Assembly: GCA_963767685.1 (NCBI GenBank)
Contig: CAVYEZ010000012.1
Location: forward strand, 124,001 to 188,000
DNA: 64,000 bases
Direction: 5' to 3'
Origin: Trebonia sp963767685
GTDB lineage: Bacteria > Actinomycetota > Actinomycetes > Streptosporangiales > Streptosporangiaceae
Part shown: positions 43,226 to 53,406 of the stretch, piece by piece
How positions within the stretch are numbered: the first letter of the stretch is position 1
Layout: each line of letters opens with the position of its first letter
The notes under the pieces: generated by a model
What the model was told of the DNA's origin: nothing
The model's input: only the letters and a program-made list of their open reading frames with translations
Database searches by the model: none
Made by a program: the position numbers and the translations under genes

Positions 43226-43798
43226 TCAGCCCGGCGCGTCGCGCGGGCGGGGCCGGCCCGGGGGCGGGGCGGCGGCCGTCCTGGCCGCTAGCACGGCCGG
43301 CAGCCGGTCATGGATGGCGCCGAGGACCGACTGGCAGCGGGCCAGGTCGGCCGGGTCGATGCCGGCGAGCAGGTCGTGGGCGAGCCCCTCGTAGGAAGTG
43401 CGCAGCGTCGACAGCGCGCTCTCGGCCGAGGGGGTGATCGAGATGATCGTCGCGCGGCGGTCGTCCGGGTGCGGCGTCCTGGTCACCCAGCCGTCGGCCT
43501 CGAGCGCGTCGACCAGGCCGGTCACCGTCCTGGGCGAGATGCCAAGCTGCTGGCTGAGCGCGCGCATCACCACCGGGCCCGATGCCTGCAGCGCCCAGAG
43601 CACGCGGCCACGGGCGAAGCTCATGCCGTACTCGCGCGCGCCGAAGTCAAGCAGGTCGGTGAGCTGCGGGGCGAGCCGGAACAGGCGCCCGACGACGCTC
43701 ACCGCCACGTCCGCGGACGCGGGATCGGTGCCGACGGAGCCGCGGGCGGCCTCGACGTCGTCCGATGCAGCCTGCACCCAGTTTACTGAGTCAGCCAT
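43226..43798 (-). CDS. MarR-family regulator
   Basis: Winged-helix regulator of 190 aa from the ATG at 43798. Core motifs: LTDLLDFGAREYGMSFARGR, VMRALSQQLGISPRTVTGLV, and the wing TRTPHPDDRRATIISITP. It is divergent from a DrrA/DrrB-type exporter whose start lies 38 bases away, a typical repressor-pump arrangement. The C-terminus is Pro/Arg-rich and looks disordered. Confidence 0.9.
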   Translation of the reverse strand: MADSVNWVQAASDDVEAARGSVGTDPASADVAVSVVGRLFRLAPQLTDLLDFGAREYGMSFARGRVLWALQASGPVVMRALSQQLGISPRTVTGLVDALEADGWVTRTPHPDDRRATIISITPSAESALSTLRTSYEGLAHDLLAGIDPADLARCQSVLGAIHDRLPAVLAARTAAAPPPGRPRPRDAPG

Positions 43799-43835
43799 AT
43801 TGTCCGGTGACCTCACTAACTGCTAGCCTCACGAT

Positions 43836-44669
43836 ATGAGTGATCTTACGACAGCGCCGGACGGGGCAGTACCCGGCAAGGCCGGCGTCGCGCCGGCCAT
43901 CGAGGCCGACGGCGTCCGCAAGGCGTACGGCCGGGTCACCGCGCTCGCCGGGGTCGACCTGAGCGTCGCCCAGGGCACGCTCACCGCGCTGCTCGGGCCG
44001 AACGGCGCGGGCAAGACCACGCTGGTGCGGATCATCGCGACCCTGGCGCGGCCCGACGCGGGACGGGTCCGCGTGTTCGGCTTCGACGTGACGACGCAGG
44101 CCGGGCAGGTCCGCGCGCGCATCGGGCTCACCGGGCAGTACGCGGGGCTCGACGACGCGCTCAGCGGGCACGACAACCTCATGCTCATCGGCCGGCTGGC
44201 CGGGCTGAGCCGCGGGCAGGCGGCGAGCCGGGCCGTCGAGCTGACGGCGGCGCTCGGCCTGGCCGATGCCGCGCAGCGGTTGGTGCGGACCTATTCCGGC
44301 GGCATGCGGCGACGACTCGACCTCGCCGCCAGCCTGATGCACGAGCCGGACCTGCTGGTGCTCGACGAGCCGACGACCGGGCTCGACCCCGGCAGCCGGC
44401 AGCAGCTCTGGGCGATCCTGACCGAGCTCAAGGCGGCCGGCACCACGATGCTGCTCACCACGCAGTACCTGGAGGAGGCCGACCGCTTCGCGGATGCCGT
44501 GCACGTGCTGCACCACGGGAAGGTCATCGCCTCGGGCACCCCCGGCCAGCTCAAGGCCCGGGCGGGCGAGGGCAGCTCGCTCGACGACGCCTTCCTCGCG
44601 CTGACCAGCGGCGCCGGCTTCAGCACGGGCTCCAGCACGGGCTCCAGCACGGGCGCGGTGGCGTCATGA
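43836..44669 (+). CDS. ABC transporter ATP-binding protein, DrrA-like
   Basis: Nucleotide-binding subunit of 277 aa. Walker A GPNGAGKTT, signature YSGGMRRRLDLAASL, Walker B LLVLDEPTTGLD, and switch His-equivalent region TTQYLEEADRFAD; the Gln in place of His is normal for DrrA. The C-terminal DrrA extension ends in a small tandem STGSSTGSSTG repeat. It overlaps the permease start by four bases (ATGA). Expected to export a hydrophobic drug-like compound under control of the divergent MarR. Confidence 0.92.
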   Translation: MSDLTTAPDGAVPGKAGVAPAIEADGVRKAYGRVTALAGVDLSVAQGTLTALLGPNGAGKTTLVRIIATLARPDAGRVRVFGFDVTTQAGQVRARIGLTGQYAGLDDALSGHDNLMLIGRLAGLSRGQAASRAVELTAALGLADAAQRLVRTYSGGMRRRLDLAASLMHEPDLLVLDEPTTGLDPGSRQQLWAILTELKAAGTTMLLTTQYLEEADRFADAVHVLHHGKVIASGTPGQLKARAGEGSSLDDAFLALTSGAGFSTGSSTGSSTGAVAS

Positions 44670-45458
44670 CGGCGATCGCCGTGCGCTACCGGCCGGCCAG
44701 GGACAGCGCCCTCATCGCCGGGCGGAACCTGCGGGTGCTGCGGAAGAACCCCGGCCGGATGATCTACCCGCTGCGTGCAGCCGGTGGTGCTGCTGGTGAT
44801 GTTCGTGTCCGTGTTCGGCAACCTGGCCGTCACCGCTCACGCCGCCGGGGCGGGGGTCACGTACCGCGAGTTCCTCATCCCCGGCATCATCATCGAGAAC
44901 GCGGCGCTCACCGCGCCGACCACCGGCCTGGCGCTGCTGCGGGACGCGAGCAGCGGGCTCGCCGACCGGTTCCGCTCGCTGCCGATGGCGCGCGCGGCCG
45001 TGCTCGCCGGGCGCCTGGCGTCGGACGCGGTCGTCTTCGCGGTCCAGGCGGTCCTGCTCCTCGCCGTCGCGGCGCTGCTCGGCTTCCACGTGCGGCACGG
45101 GCTGGCCGGCCTCGCCGCGATCACGGCCGTCACCGTGGCCTTCGCGGCCGGCGTCGCCGTGCTTTCCGCCTGGCTCGCGCTGCTGATCAACGACCCGGAG
45201 ACGGCCGAACGAGTGCTGTTCTTCCCCGCGATCGCCCTCGCGTTCGTCAGCTCGGCCTTCGCGCCGGTCACCGACCTGGCCGGCTGGATGCAGCCGGTCG
45301 CCCGGGTCAACCCGGTCACCGCCGCGGCGGCCGTCATCCGGTCCATCGCCGGCGGTGGCCCGCTCGCGGCGCCGCTGCTCGAACTCGGCGGCTGGACGGC
45401 CGCGCTGATCCTGATCCCCGGCGCCCTGGCCGCCCGCCGCTGGCAGGCCGCCCGCTAG
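44666..45458 (+). CDS. ABC-2 permease, DrrB-like (single frameshift)
   Basis: The first 36 residues (SALIAGRNLRVLRKNPGRMI and on to YPL) and the rest (VQPVVLLVMFVSVFGNLAVT onwards) lie in different frames. Removing one C near 44776, between codons CTG and GTG, gives a continuous protein of about 263 aa. It then has six hydrophobic segments and the family phrase PVARVNPVTAAAAVIRSI. It overlaps the ATPase stop by four bases. The repair suggests a sequence error more than a dead gene. Confidence 0.8.
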
Positions 45459-45622
45459 CCAGTTCCCCTGTACCTGGTCAGCCGCCGGGTCCCGCTGGCG
45501 CTGGCGCTGCTCGCCGGGCTGGGGGCGCTGCTGTGGTCGGCGTGATCGCGGCCGGGCAGGCGCTGGTCGCCGTGTGCGGGCCGCGAGAACCAGGGTGACC
45601 GGGCCCGAGGAAGCCGATTCCG

Positions 45623-45640
45623 TTCCGGAAAATGTTTCAA
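45623..45640. promoter_or_regulatory. Candidate LacI operator before the lacI-type gene
   Basis: A TTCCGGAA palindrome (45623-45630) runs into AATGTTT (45631-45637), just before the likely start of the LacI-family gene. The core GGAA..TGTT recurs twice in the GH6 promoter at 46713-46741. This suggests, but does not prove, a shared operator. Confidence 0.35.
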
Positions 45641-45645
45641 TTCAG

Positions 45646-46686
45646 TTGTGGCAGACCAGACAGCCGGGCGGAGCCCGGCACCGGAAGGTGACGATCAGGC
45701 AGGTGGCCGAGGCGGCCGGGGTGTCCATCGCGACGGTGTCGCGCGTGGTCAACGGCCACTCGGACGTGTCCGGCGAGACCCGGCAGGCCGTCGAGCGGGT
45801 GCTGCGCGAGCGCGGCTACCAGGCCGGGGGCAGGCGGCCAGGGGCGGCGCCGGCCACCGGCATGGTCGGCGTCACGATGCCGATGGTGCATCCCGGCTAC
45901 TTCGCGCAGATCCTGTCCGGCGCCGCGGAGGCGCTCTACGAGCACGACCTGCGGGCCGTGCTCGGCCCCACCAGGCACTCCCACGAGCGGGAGGCCTCGC
46001 TGATCGAGCGGCTGGCCGGCGGCGACGCCGACGGCGCGGTGCTGGTGCTCCCCGAGGAGTCGGCGGCTGAACTGCGGGCGCTGCGCGAGCACGGCTTCCC
46101 GTTCGTGGTCGTAGATCCGCGCACCGACGTGCCCGAGGGCATCCCGGTCGTCTGCGCCGCCCACTCGTCGGGCGCGACCCAGGCCACCGCGCACCTGCTG
46201 GACCTCGGGCACCGGCGGATCGGCGTGGTCGCCGGGCCGCAGGGCTGGGTCGCGACGCGGGAGCGGCTGCGCGGCTACCACGCGGCGCTGGCCGGCGCCG
46301 GCGTGCTGCCCGACGAGTCGCTGGTCCGGTATTCGAACTTCCGCATCGACGGCGGTCGCGAGGAGGCGGCGGCGCTGCTTGACCGGCCCGACCCGCCGAC
46401 CGCGGTATTCGCGTTCAACGACAGCATGGCCATCGGGGTCATGCAGGAGGCGGCCGCGCGCGGGCTGCGCGTCCCGGGTGACTGCTCGGTCGTCGGCTTC
46501 GACGACACCGTCGAGGCAGGCGTGGTCGTCCCCGCGCTGACCACCGTTCGCCAGCCGCTCGCCGAACTGGGCCGCACCGCGGTCAGCGTCCTGCTCAGGC
46601 AGCTGAACGACCGGCACTTCGAGCCGCTGCGCATCGAGCTCGAGACCCGCCTGGTGCCGAGGCATTCGACCGGGATACCGGGGTAG
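45646..46686 (+). CDS. LacI-family transcriptional regulator
   Basis: Regulator of about 346 aa. The HTH is VTIRQVAEAAGVSIATVSRV followed by VNGHSDVSGETRQ. The periplasmic-binding-protein-like sensor domain shows GVTMPMVHPGYFAQILSGAA, HLLDLGHRRIGVVAGP and CSVVGFDDTVEAGVV. The start is unclear: TTG 45646 is in frame; GTG 45648 would need one base removed near 45687; GTG 45574 would place an operator-like palindrome inside the gene. It is immediately upstream of a GH6 cellulase and so probably responds to a cello-oligosaccharide, like CebR. Confidence 0.85.
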   Translation: MWQTRQPGGARHRKVTIRQVAEAAGVSIATVSRVVNGHSDVSGETRQAVERVLRERGYQAGGRRPGAAPATGMVGVTMPMVHPGYFAQILSGAAEALYEHDLRAVLGPTRHSHEREASLIERLAGGDADGAVLVLPEESAAELRALREHGFPFVVVDPRTDVPEGIPVVCAAHSSGATQATAHLLDLGHRRIGVVAGPQGWVATRERLRGYHAALAGAGVLPDESLVRYSNFRIDGGREEAAALLDRPDPPTAVFAFNDSMAIGVMQEAAARGLRVPGDCSVVGFDDTVEAGVVVPALTTVRQPLAELGRTAVSVLLRQLNDRHFEPLRIELETRLVPRHSTGIPG

Positions 46687-46708
46687 GGCCGGCCCATTGA
46701 CCGGTCGG

Positions 46709-46747
46709 TACCGGAATGTTACGTTCCTTCCCGGGAATGTTCCGGTA
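46709..46747. promoter_or_regulatory. Candidate LacI operator region of the GH6 gene
   Basis: An outer inverted repeat TACCGGAA/TTCCGGTA (46709-46716, 46740-46747) encloses a perfect TTCCCGGGAA palindrome (46728-46737). The octamer GGAATGTT occurs twice, 21 bases (two helical turns) apart. It lies 28 bases before the GH6 start and is a strong candidate regulator site. Confidence 0.5.
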
Positions 46748-46774
46748 ATTTTCTTCACTTTTCCCGGGAGCGCC

Positions 46775-48121
46775 ATGCACCCTCATCTCTCTCGCCACCT
46801 GCTGCGGTGGGCATCGGCGACGGTAGCCGCGTCGGCGGCGCTGGCCGCCGGCTCGCTCCTTCCCGTCTCCACCGCCGCCAGCGCGGCCGTCCCCGCCGCC
46901 CGGGTGATCAGCCCGGGCACCCGGTTCTTCGTGCCGCCGCCGTCTTCTGGCGCGCCCCAGCAGGTCATCTCGTTGCTGAAGGCTCACGACCTGAAAGACG
47001 CCGCCCTGATCACGGAGATGGAGACGATACCGCGGGCGGTCTGGTTCACCAGCGGCACCCAAGCCCAGGTACAGCAGCAGGTGCGGCAGACGATGGCAGA
47101 AGCCGCCATCGAGCGCGCGGTGCCGGTGCTCGTCGCCTATGACATCCCCGGCCGCGACTGCGCGCAGTACTCGGCAGGCGGGGCGCTGGACGAGTCCGCC
47201 TACGAGGCCTGGATCGACGGGTTCGCCGGCGGCATCGGCAAGGGCAAGGCGGTCGTCATCCTGGAGCCCGACGCACTCGGCAACATGCCCTCGGGCTGCG
47301 GGCTGTCGTCGTCGGCCTACCCCTTCACCGACGCCGAGCGGATCGCGGAGATCCAGTACGCGGTCTCCGCCCTTGAGGCCGACCCCGGAGTCAGCGTGTA
47401 CCTGGACGGCACGCACAGCGCCTGGCAGTCGGTCGGCACGATAACCCAGCGCCTGCTCGAGGCCAACGTCCAGCAGGCCCAGGGGTTCTTCCTCAACGTG
47501 TCCAACTACCAGGCCGACCCGAACCTGACCGATTACGGCACCTGGATCTCGGACTGCATCGCCATGGTGACCGACCCGTCGAACGCCTACTACAACAACC
47601 CCGCCGCCTGCGCCAGCCAGTACTACCCGGCCACCGAGTCGGACTTCAGCACCTGGGGCCTCACCACGGCGTGGTACGCGCAGAACATGGGCGGTGCGGT
47701 CGCCACCACCCACTTCGTCGTCGACACCAGCCGCAACGGCGACGGGCCGAACGGCATGCAGCAGTACGCGACCGCGCCGTACAACCAGCCGGCCAGCGTG
47801 ATCTCCACGCTCGCCGGCGGCAACTGGTGCAACCCGCCGGCTTCCGGGCTCGGCCTCAAGCCGACCGCCAATACCGGGGTGCCGCTGCTCGACGCCTACC
47901 TGTGGGTGAAGACCCCCGGGCAGTCCGACGGCCAGTGCGACGCCGCGGGCGGCGTGCGCGCCTGGGACTACACGGCCTACACCCAGCCGGGCTGGCCGGC
48001 CGACGCGGCTAGCCAGGCACTGTTCGACCCGCTGTGGGGCATCGACGACCCGGCGGCAGGCGCCTGGTTCCCGCAGGAGGCCGTCCAGCTAGCGCAGGAC
48101 GCGAGCCCGTCCCTGCCGTAG
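46775..48121 (+). CDS. Secreted GH6 cellulase
   Basis: Secreted glycoside hydrolase of 448 aa, with a signal peptide of about 36 residues (ATVAASAALAAGSLLPVST). GH6 signatures are complete: VPVLVAYDIPGRDCAQYSAG with the catalytic acid Asp, VVILEPDALGNM, and GVSVYLDGTHSAW. HFVVDTSRNGDGPNG and the terminal DAYLWVKTPGQSDGQCD are also typical. GGGAG precedes ATG 46775. No carbohydrate-binding module is attached. Endo- versus exo-cellulase cannot be decided. It follows the LacI gene, and a very strong hairpin closes the unit. Confidence 0.93.
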   Translation: MHPHLSRHLLRWASATVAASAALAAGSLLPVSTAASAAVPAARVISPGTRFFVPPPSSGAPQQVISLLKAHDLKDAALITEMETIPRAVWFTSGTQAQVQQQVRQTMAEAAIERAVPVLVAYDIPGRDCAQYSAGGALDESAYEAWIDGFAGGIGKGKAVVILEPDALGNMPSGCGLSSSAYPFTDAERIAEIQYAVSALEADPGVSVYLDGTHSAWQSVGTITQRLLEANVQQAQGFFLNVSNYQADPNLTDYGTWISDCIAMVTDPSNAYYNNPAACASQYYPATESDFSTWGLTTAWYAQNMGGAVATTHFVVDTSRNGDGPNGMQQYATAPYNQPASVISTLAGGNWCNPPASGLGLKPTANTGVPLLDAYLWVKTPGQSDGQCDAAGGVRAWDYTAYTQPGWPADAASQALFDPLWGIDDPAAGAWFPQEAVQLAQDASPSLP

Positions 48122-48133
48122 GCCCTCCGGACC

Positions 48134-48167
48134 CGCCCCCGCCGTCAGGCTCGTGACGGCGGGGGCG
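48134..48167 (+). terminator. Strong terminator hairpin after GH6
   Basis: A 14-bp perfect stem (48134-48147 with 48154-48167) and six-base loop start 13 bases after the GH6 stop. It is very GC-rich with no T-run. Among the clearest terminators in the window. Confidence 0.7.
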
Positions 48168-48219
48168 CGCCGCTGTAGCCTCATGTCAGCAGTGACGCGG
48201 GTCACAGTCAGGAGGCAGC

Positions 48220-49772
48220 GTGTTCGCACGCCAGCAGGCCATCGCCCATCCCGACCAGCCGGCCATCATCATGGCCTCGTCGGGCGAGACCGTCACTTTC
48301 GGCGAATTCGAGGCGCGCAGCAACCGGGTCGCGCATCTCTTGCGGGATGCGGGGCTGCGGCGGGGAGACCACATCGCGGTCTTCATCGAGAACAGCCCTC
48401 AGCTGCTTGAGATCGAGGGCGGCGCCGAACGGGCCGGCCTGTACTACTCGCTGATCAATACCTACCTCGGCGCCGACGAGGTGGCCTACATCGTGGCCAA
48501 CTCGCGGGCGCGGGCGCTGTTCAGCTCGGCCGCCAAGCGGCAGGTGGCCGAGCGTCGCCGCCATGAAGTGCCCGGATCTTGACCGCATGCTGATGACCGG
48601 ATCCGGCCCGCTGCCCGTCGGCTGGGAATCGTACGACGACGCTGGTCGCCGGCTGCTCCGCCGACCCGGTCCCCGGCGAGTCGCTCGGCGCGGCCATGCT
48701 GTACTCGTCGGGCACCACCGGCCACCCCAAGGGCATCCTGCGCGAGCTGCCGACGGTCGGCCCCGACGAGCCGTTGCCGGTGATGGAGTTCGTGAAGGCC
48801 ATGTTCGGGTTCCGCGCGGGCATGACGTACCTCAGCCCGGCCCCGCTGTACCACTCGGCGCCGCAGGCGAGCGTGTCGGCGGCGCTGCGCCTCGGGTCCA
48901 CGGTCGTCGTGATGGAGCACTTCGATCCCGAGCAGTGGCTGGCCCTCGTCGAGCGCTACCGGGTGACCCACTGCCAGATGGTGCCGGTCATGTTCAGCCG
49001 GCTGCTCCGGCTGCCCGCTGAGGTGCGGGCCCGCTACGACACCTCGTCGCTCGAGTGCATCGTCCACGCCGCCGCGCCGTGCCCCGTTCACGTCAAGCAG
49101 GGGATGATCGACTGGCTCGGCCCCATCATCACCGAGTACTACGGGGCCACGGAGGCCAACGGCTTCACGTTCTGCACCACGGCCGACTGGCTCGCGCACC
49201 CCGGCACCGTCGGGCGCGCCGTCCTCGGCGAGCTGGCCATCCTGGACCCCGCGGGCAATCCGTGCCCGACTGGCGTGGACGGGACCATCTGGTTCCGCGG
49301 CGCGACCGCGTTCGAGTACTTCGAGGACCCGGAGAAGACGGCCGAGAGCCGGACCGGCGACGGCGCGGCCAGCTCCGTCGGGGACATCGGCCACGTGGAC
49401 GCGGAGGGGTACCTGTACCTGACCGACCGGAAGAGCTACATGATCATCTCCGGCGGGGTCAACATTTACCCGCAGGAGACCGAGAACATCCTGTCCGAGC
49501 ACCCGGCCGTCGTCGACGTGGCCGTCATCGGCGTCCCCAACGAGGATCTCGGCGAGGAGGTCAAGGCGGTGGTGCAGCCCGCGGACCCGGCCGCCGCCGG
49601 ACCCGACCTCGCCGAGGAACTGATCGCCTACTGCCGGGTCAGGCTCGCCCACTTCAAGTGCCCGCGGACCGTCGACTTCGTGGCCGAGCTGCCCCGGTCG
49701 GAGACGGGCAAGCTGTACAAGCGCCTGCTGCGGGACGCGTACTGGGCCAGCCACGCGACCTCGATCGTGTAG
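48220..49772 (+). CDS. Acyl-CoA synthetase (AMP-dependent ligase), two frameshifts
   Basis: A fatty-acid/short-chain acyl-CoA ligase of about 517 aa is spread over three frames. Part 1 (48220-48553) holds FARQQAIAHPDQPAIIMASS and GLYYSLINTYLGADEVAYIV. Part 2 (to about 48645) holds CPDLDRMLMTGSGPLPVGWE. Part 3 holds the AMP motif MLYSSGTTGHPKGI, ITEYYGATEANGF, YLTDRKSYMIISGGVNIYPQ and the C-terminal catalytic Lys in ETGKLYKRLL. Removing one base at about 48553 and one at about 48645 restores one frame. GTG 48220 is preceded by AGGAGG. The enzyme activates a carboxylate with ATP and CoA; the substrate is unknown. Confidence 0.85.
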
Positions 49773-49792
49773 CGGCCGGGGCAGGCCGGGCG

Positions 49793-50956
49793 TTAGACGG
49801 AGAGCACCGCCAGGAGGACGCGGACGCGGCGGCGTTCCGTGATGGACGCTACGCTTACCCGCCCGGAGATGACGCTGGCGAACAGGTCCCAGGCCTGCGG
49901 CACGAGGATGAGCGCCAGGTGCATGGCCAGGGGGTGACGTTCGAATGCCCGCATGAAGGCCTGCCCGGCTCGCATTTCCGGCGCTAGCGTGGCCGTGATC
50001 GCGTCCGCGTAGCCGGCGAACGCGCGGGCGGCCTCGTCACCGTCCGCGGCCCGGGCCGCTTGCGCGGCGGCCTGCCCGGCCGCGGCGCCGGACCGGAGCG
50101 CGAACGAGATCCCCTCGCGGGACCACGGGTCGAGGAGCCCGGCCGCGTCGCCGGCGACCAGCACCCGGCCGCGGAACAGCGGCGCGTCGCCGGCCCGGCA
50201 CTTGGTCAGGTGACCGGAGCTCATCGTCGGCTTGACGTGGCTCAGCCGCACGCGGGACAGGAACTCGTCGAGGTAGCCTCGCACCTGCTCACCCGTGCCC
50301 TTGGCGGCGATCACGCCGACGGACAGGTTGTCCCCCTTGGGGAAGACCCAGCCGTAGGACCCGGGAATCCGGCCCCACTCGATCAGGACGCGGTCCGCCC
50401 ACGCGGCTCGCTGCTCTGGCGGGGTGGGAATCTCCAGCTCAAGTCCCAGGTCAACCTGGTCGTAGCGAACGCCGACGTAGCCGGCGCAGCGCCCGGCGGT
50501 GCCGTCCGCGCCGACCACGGCGCGGGCCCGGATGACGCCGTGCTCCCTGGTCGAGACGCAGACGGCATCCCGTTCCTCTTCTAGGCGGATGACGACGGTG
50601 CGGTCGCGGACCACGGCGCCGGTGGCGGTGGCTGCGGCTACCAGGGCCGCGTCGAATTCGTCCCGCTGCACGAGGCTGATGACCGGCTGGGCCGCCCTTC
50701 GCGTCCGGGTCAGGCGCCCGCGCATCGAGAAGGTGAGCGCCACGGCGTGGGCACGGAACGGGAGCCGGAGATCCGGCGGGAGGGCGCTGAGCGACCGGTC
50801 GATCAGGCCGCCGCCGCAGGTCTTGTACCGCGGCAGCCCGAAGCGTTCAAGGACGATGACCCGGCTGCCCGCGGCGGCGGCGACGCGGGCGGCCGTCGCG
50901 CCCGCGGGGCCGGCGCCGATCACCGCGACGTCCCACACGTCGCCGGTAGCGCCCAC
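49793..50956 (-). CDS. Geranylgeranyl reductase-family FAD-dependent oxidoreductase
   Basis: Flavoprotein of 387 aa: N-terminal Rossmann motif VAVIGAGPAGATAARVAA, PRYKTCGGGLIDRSL, the GADGTAGRCAG segment, YGWVFPKGDNLSVGVIAAKG and the second FAD motif VLVAGDAAGLLDPWSREGIS. Members reduce isoprenoid chains of membrane lipids or menaquinone. No isoprenoid genes are adjacent. It is intact, which stands out in this frameshift-rich stretch. Its 5' end lies 11 bases from the GH65 stop on the same strand. Confidence 0.88.
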   Translation of the reverse strand: MGATGDVWDVAVIGAGPAGATAARVAAAAGSRVIVLERFGLPRYKTCGGGLIDRSLSALPPDLRLPFRAHAVALTFSMRGRLTRTRRAAQPVISLVQRDEFDAALVAAATATGAVVRDRTVVIRLEEERDAVCVSTREHGVIRARAVVGADGTAGRCAGYVGVRYDQVDLGLELEIPTPPEQRAAWADRVLIEWGRIPGSYGWVFPKGDNLSVGVIAAKGTGEQVRGYLDEFLSRVRLSHVKPTMSSGHLTKCRAGDAPLFRGRVLVAGDAAGLLDPWSREGISFALRSGAAAGQAAAQAARAADGDEAARAFAGYADAITATLAPEMRAGQAFMRAFERHPLAMHLALILVPQAWDLFASVISGRVSVASITERRRVRVLLAVLSV

Positions 50957-50966
50957 GGCGGGGTGT

Positions 50967-53387
50967 TCAGCTGGAGCGGGCGCGGTGGGGCTGGGGGACG
51001 CGGCCGTAGGGCTGGGTCGGGGGCGGCGGCGGGACGATCGCCGGGATGTCGAGGGTCAGCTTCCTTGTCGCCGATCGTCACGGTGTCGACGTAGTGGAGG
51101 ATGTCCAGGGGGTCGCCGGACAGCAGCGAGTAGGTGGCGGACGTGGCCGTGGACCGCGACGCGCAGCGTGCGGCCGCGGTAGCGCATGCCGGAAGACCAG
51201 GCGGACGATGCCCGGCGGGAGCTTCGGGGCTGAAGCACAGCTGGCCCTTGACCGCCCGCATCCCGCCGAAGCCGCTGACCAGGGCGGTCCACGCGCCGGC
51301 CAGGGAGGCGATGTGCAGGCCGTCCTTCGTGTTGTGCTCGCGGTCCTGCAGGTCCATGAAGGCGGCCTCGGCCAGGTAGTCGTAGGCGAGGTTGAGGTGG
51401 CCGACCTCGGCGGCCATGACCGCCTGGGTGGCGGGCGACAGGCTTGAGTCCCTGACGGTGATGGCCTCGTAGTAGTCGAAGTTGCGGAGCTTCTGCTCGG
51501 GGGTGAAGAAGTCGGGGGCCATCTGCATGGCGAGCACCACGTCGGCCTGCTTGACCACCTGCTTGCGGTACAGCTGGAAGTACGGGTAGTGCAGCAGCAG
51601 CGGGTAGTGGTCCTCCGGCGTGTCCTCGAAGTCCCAGCGCGCGTACTTGGTGAAGCCGTCGTGCTGCGGGTGCACCTGGAGGGCGTCGTCGTACGGGATG
51701 AACATGTCCTCGGCCGCGTCGCGCCAGGAGGCCGCTTCCTCGTGCGTCACGCCGAGCTCGCGGGCCTCGAACTGGAGCTTTTCCACCAGGTCGGCGGCGG
51801 CGGCGAGGTTGTGCTGCGCCATCAGGTTCGTGTAGAGGTTGTTGTCCTTGACCGCGCTGTACTCGTCCGGGCCGGTGACGCCCTCGATGCGGAACTGGCC
51901 GCTGGCGTCGTGCTGGCCGAGCGAGCGCCACAGGCGGGCGGTCTCGACGAGCATCGGGAGGCCGACCTCGCGCTCGAACTCCTCGTCCTCGGTGGCGTCG
52001 AGGTAGCTGACGACGGCGGCGGCGATGTCGGCGTTGATGTGGAAGGCGGCCGTGCCGGCCGGCCAGTAGCCGGAGCACTCCTCGCCGTGGATCGTCCGCC
52101 AGGCGAAGGCCGCGCCCGCGAGGCCGAGGTCGGCCGCGTGCGCTTTCGCGATATCGAGGGTCAGGAACCGCCAGCGCAGCGCGTCGGCCGCCGCGGCCGG
52201 GTGGGTGTAGGTCAGCACCGGGAGCACGAACGCCTCGGTGTCCCAGAACGTGTGCCCGTCGTACCCGGTGCCGGTCAGCCCCTTGGCGGGGATCGGCCGC
52301 TGCTCGGCGCGGGCGCCCGGCCTGCAGGATGTGGAAGAGCCCGAACCGCACGGCCTGCTGGATCTGCACGTCGCCGTCGACCTCGACGTCGGCGCCCTCC
52401 CAGAACGCGTCGAGGAACTCGCGCTGCTCCTTCAGCAGCCCGTCCCAGCCGGTCAGCTCCGCCGCGGCCAGGGCGCCCGCCACCTGGTCGACGAGCGCGG
52501 GACGGGACCGCTGGCTGGACCAGCCGTAGCCGAGGTACTTGACCAGCCGCAGTTCCTCGCCCTTGGGCACCTCGGCGGCGATCGTGAGCCGCCCGATGTC
52601 GGGGAAGGACTCCACGTTGATCGCCATCCGCTTCGGGCCGGTGACCTCGTGGGCCATCCCGGCGGCCAGCCGCAGCTTGCTCGACCGGGTGCCGTGCACC
52701 AGGATCGCCCGCGGGTGCTTGCCGTCGACGGTGTCGTGCTCCTCGCTGACCAGCGGTTCCGCGAGGATCGCGGCGGCGCGCGGGTCGGCCGACATGGCGG
52801 GGATCTCCTCGTTCGCCACGATCTCCGACATCACCACCACGCGCACCGGCTCGCCGCCCGGGGAGTCGGCGGTCTCTTCCGCGTCGCCGTGCTCGGGCGG
52901 CAAGCTCACGGGGGTGACGCTGTAGCTGATCGCGGCGATCGCGCGCTGGGTCAGCGAGACCAGCCGCACCGAGCTGACCTTGACCGTGTGCCCGGCCGGC
53001 GAGGTCCAGACGACCTCCCTGCGTCAGGGTGCCCGCGCGCATGTCGAGGATGCGGGTGTGCGAGCGGACGGTGCCGTACCTGATGTCGAACGGCTCGTCG
53101 TTGACCAGCAGCCGGATGATCTTGCCGTTGGTCACGTTGATGACGGTCTGCCCGGTGTCGGGGAAGCCGTAGCCCGCCTCCGCGTACGGCAGCGGGCGGT
53201 CCTCGTACAGCGAGTTCAGGTAGGTGCCGGGCAGGCCGTGCGGCTCCCCCTCGTCCAGGTTGCCGCGCAGCCCGATGTGCCCGTTGGACAGGGCGAAGAC
53301 CGACTCGCTCTGCGCGATCAGGTCGAGGTCGAGTGAGCTCTCGGTGAGGCACCACGGCTCGACGCCGTACGGCTCGTTCTCAATCAC
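50967..53387 (-). CDS. GH65 family glycoside phosphorylase/hydrolase, multiply frameshifted
   Basis: A GH65 protein of about 806 aa is distributed over three frames with about five breaks (near 53015, 52320, 51230, 51170 and 51050). In order: SLDLDLIAQSESVFALSNGH and GNLDEGEPHGLPGTYLNSLY; the middle AINVESFPDIGRLTIAAEVP; the catalytic domain LPVLTYTHPAAAADALRW, IHGEECSGYWPAGTAAFHIN, IEGVTGPDEYSAVKDNNLYT; and the jelly-roll tail RYRGRTLRVAVHG, YSLLSGDPLDILHYVDTV. Every conserved block is present, so the frameshifts are probably errors. GH65 enzymes phosphorolyse maltose, trehalose or kojibiose to beta-glucose-1-phosphate; the downstream-strand neighbour is the matching beta-phosphoglucomutase. 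Confidence 0.85.
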
Positions 53388-53406
53388 TGGTCCGGCACCT
53401 TTGCCC

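Noticed and set aside
44666..45458. Programmed ribosomal frameshifting in the DrrB-like permease
   Set aside because: No slippery heptamer or downstream stem was seen, and the same kind of one-base gain appears in many unrelated genes nearby, so a sequence error is simpler.
45459..45573. A short hydrophobic frame after the DrrB-like permease (LVSRRVPLALALLAGLGALL)
   Set aside because: It could be the start of a lost membrane protein, but it has no start codon with a ribosome-binding site and stops after about 25 residues; too little to call.
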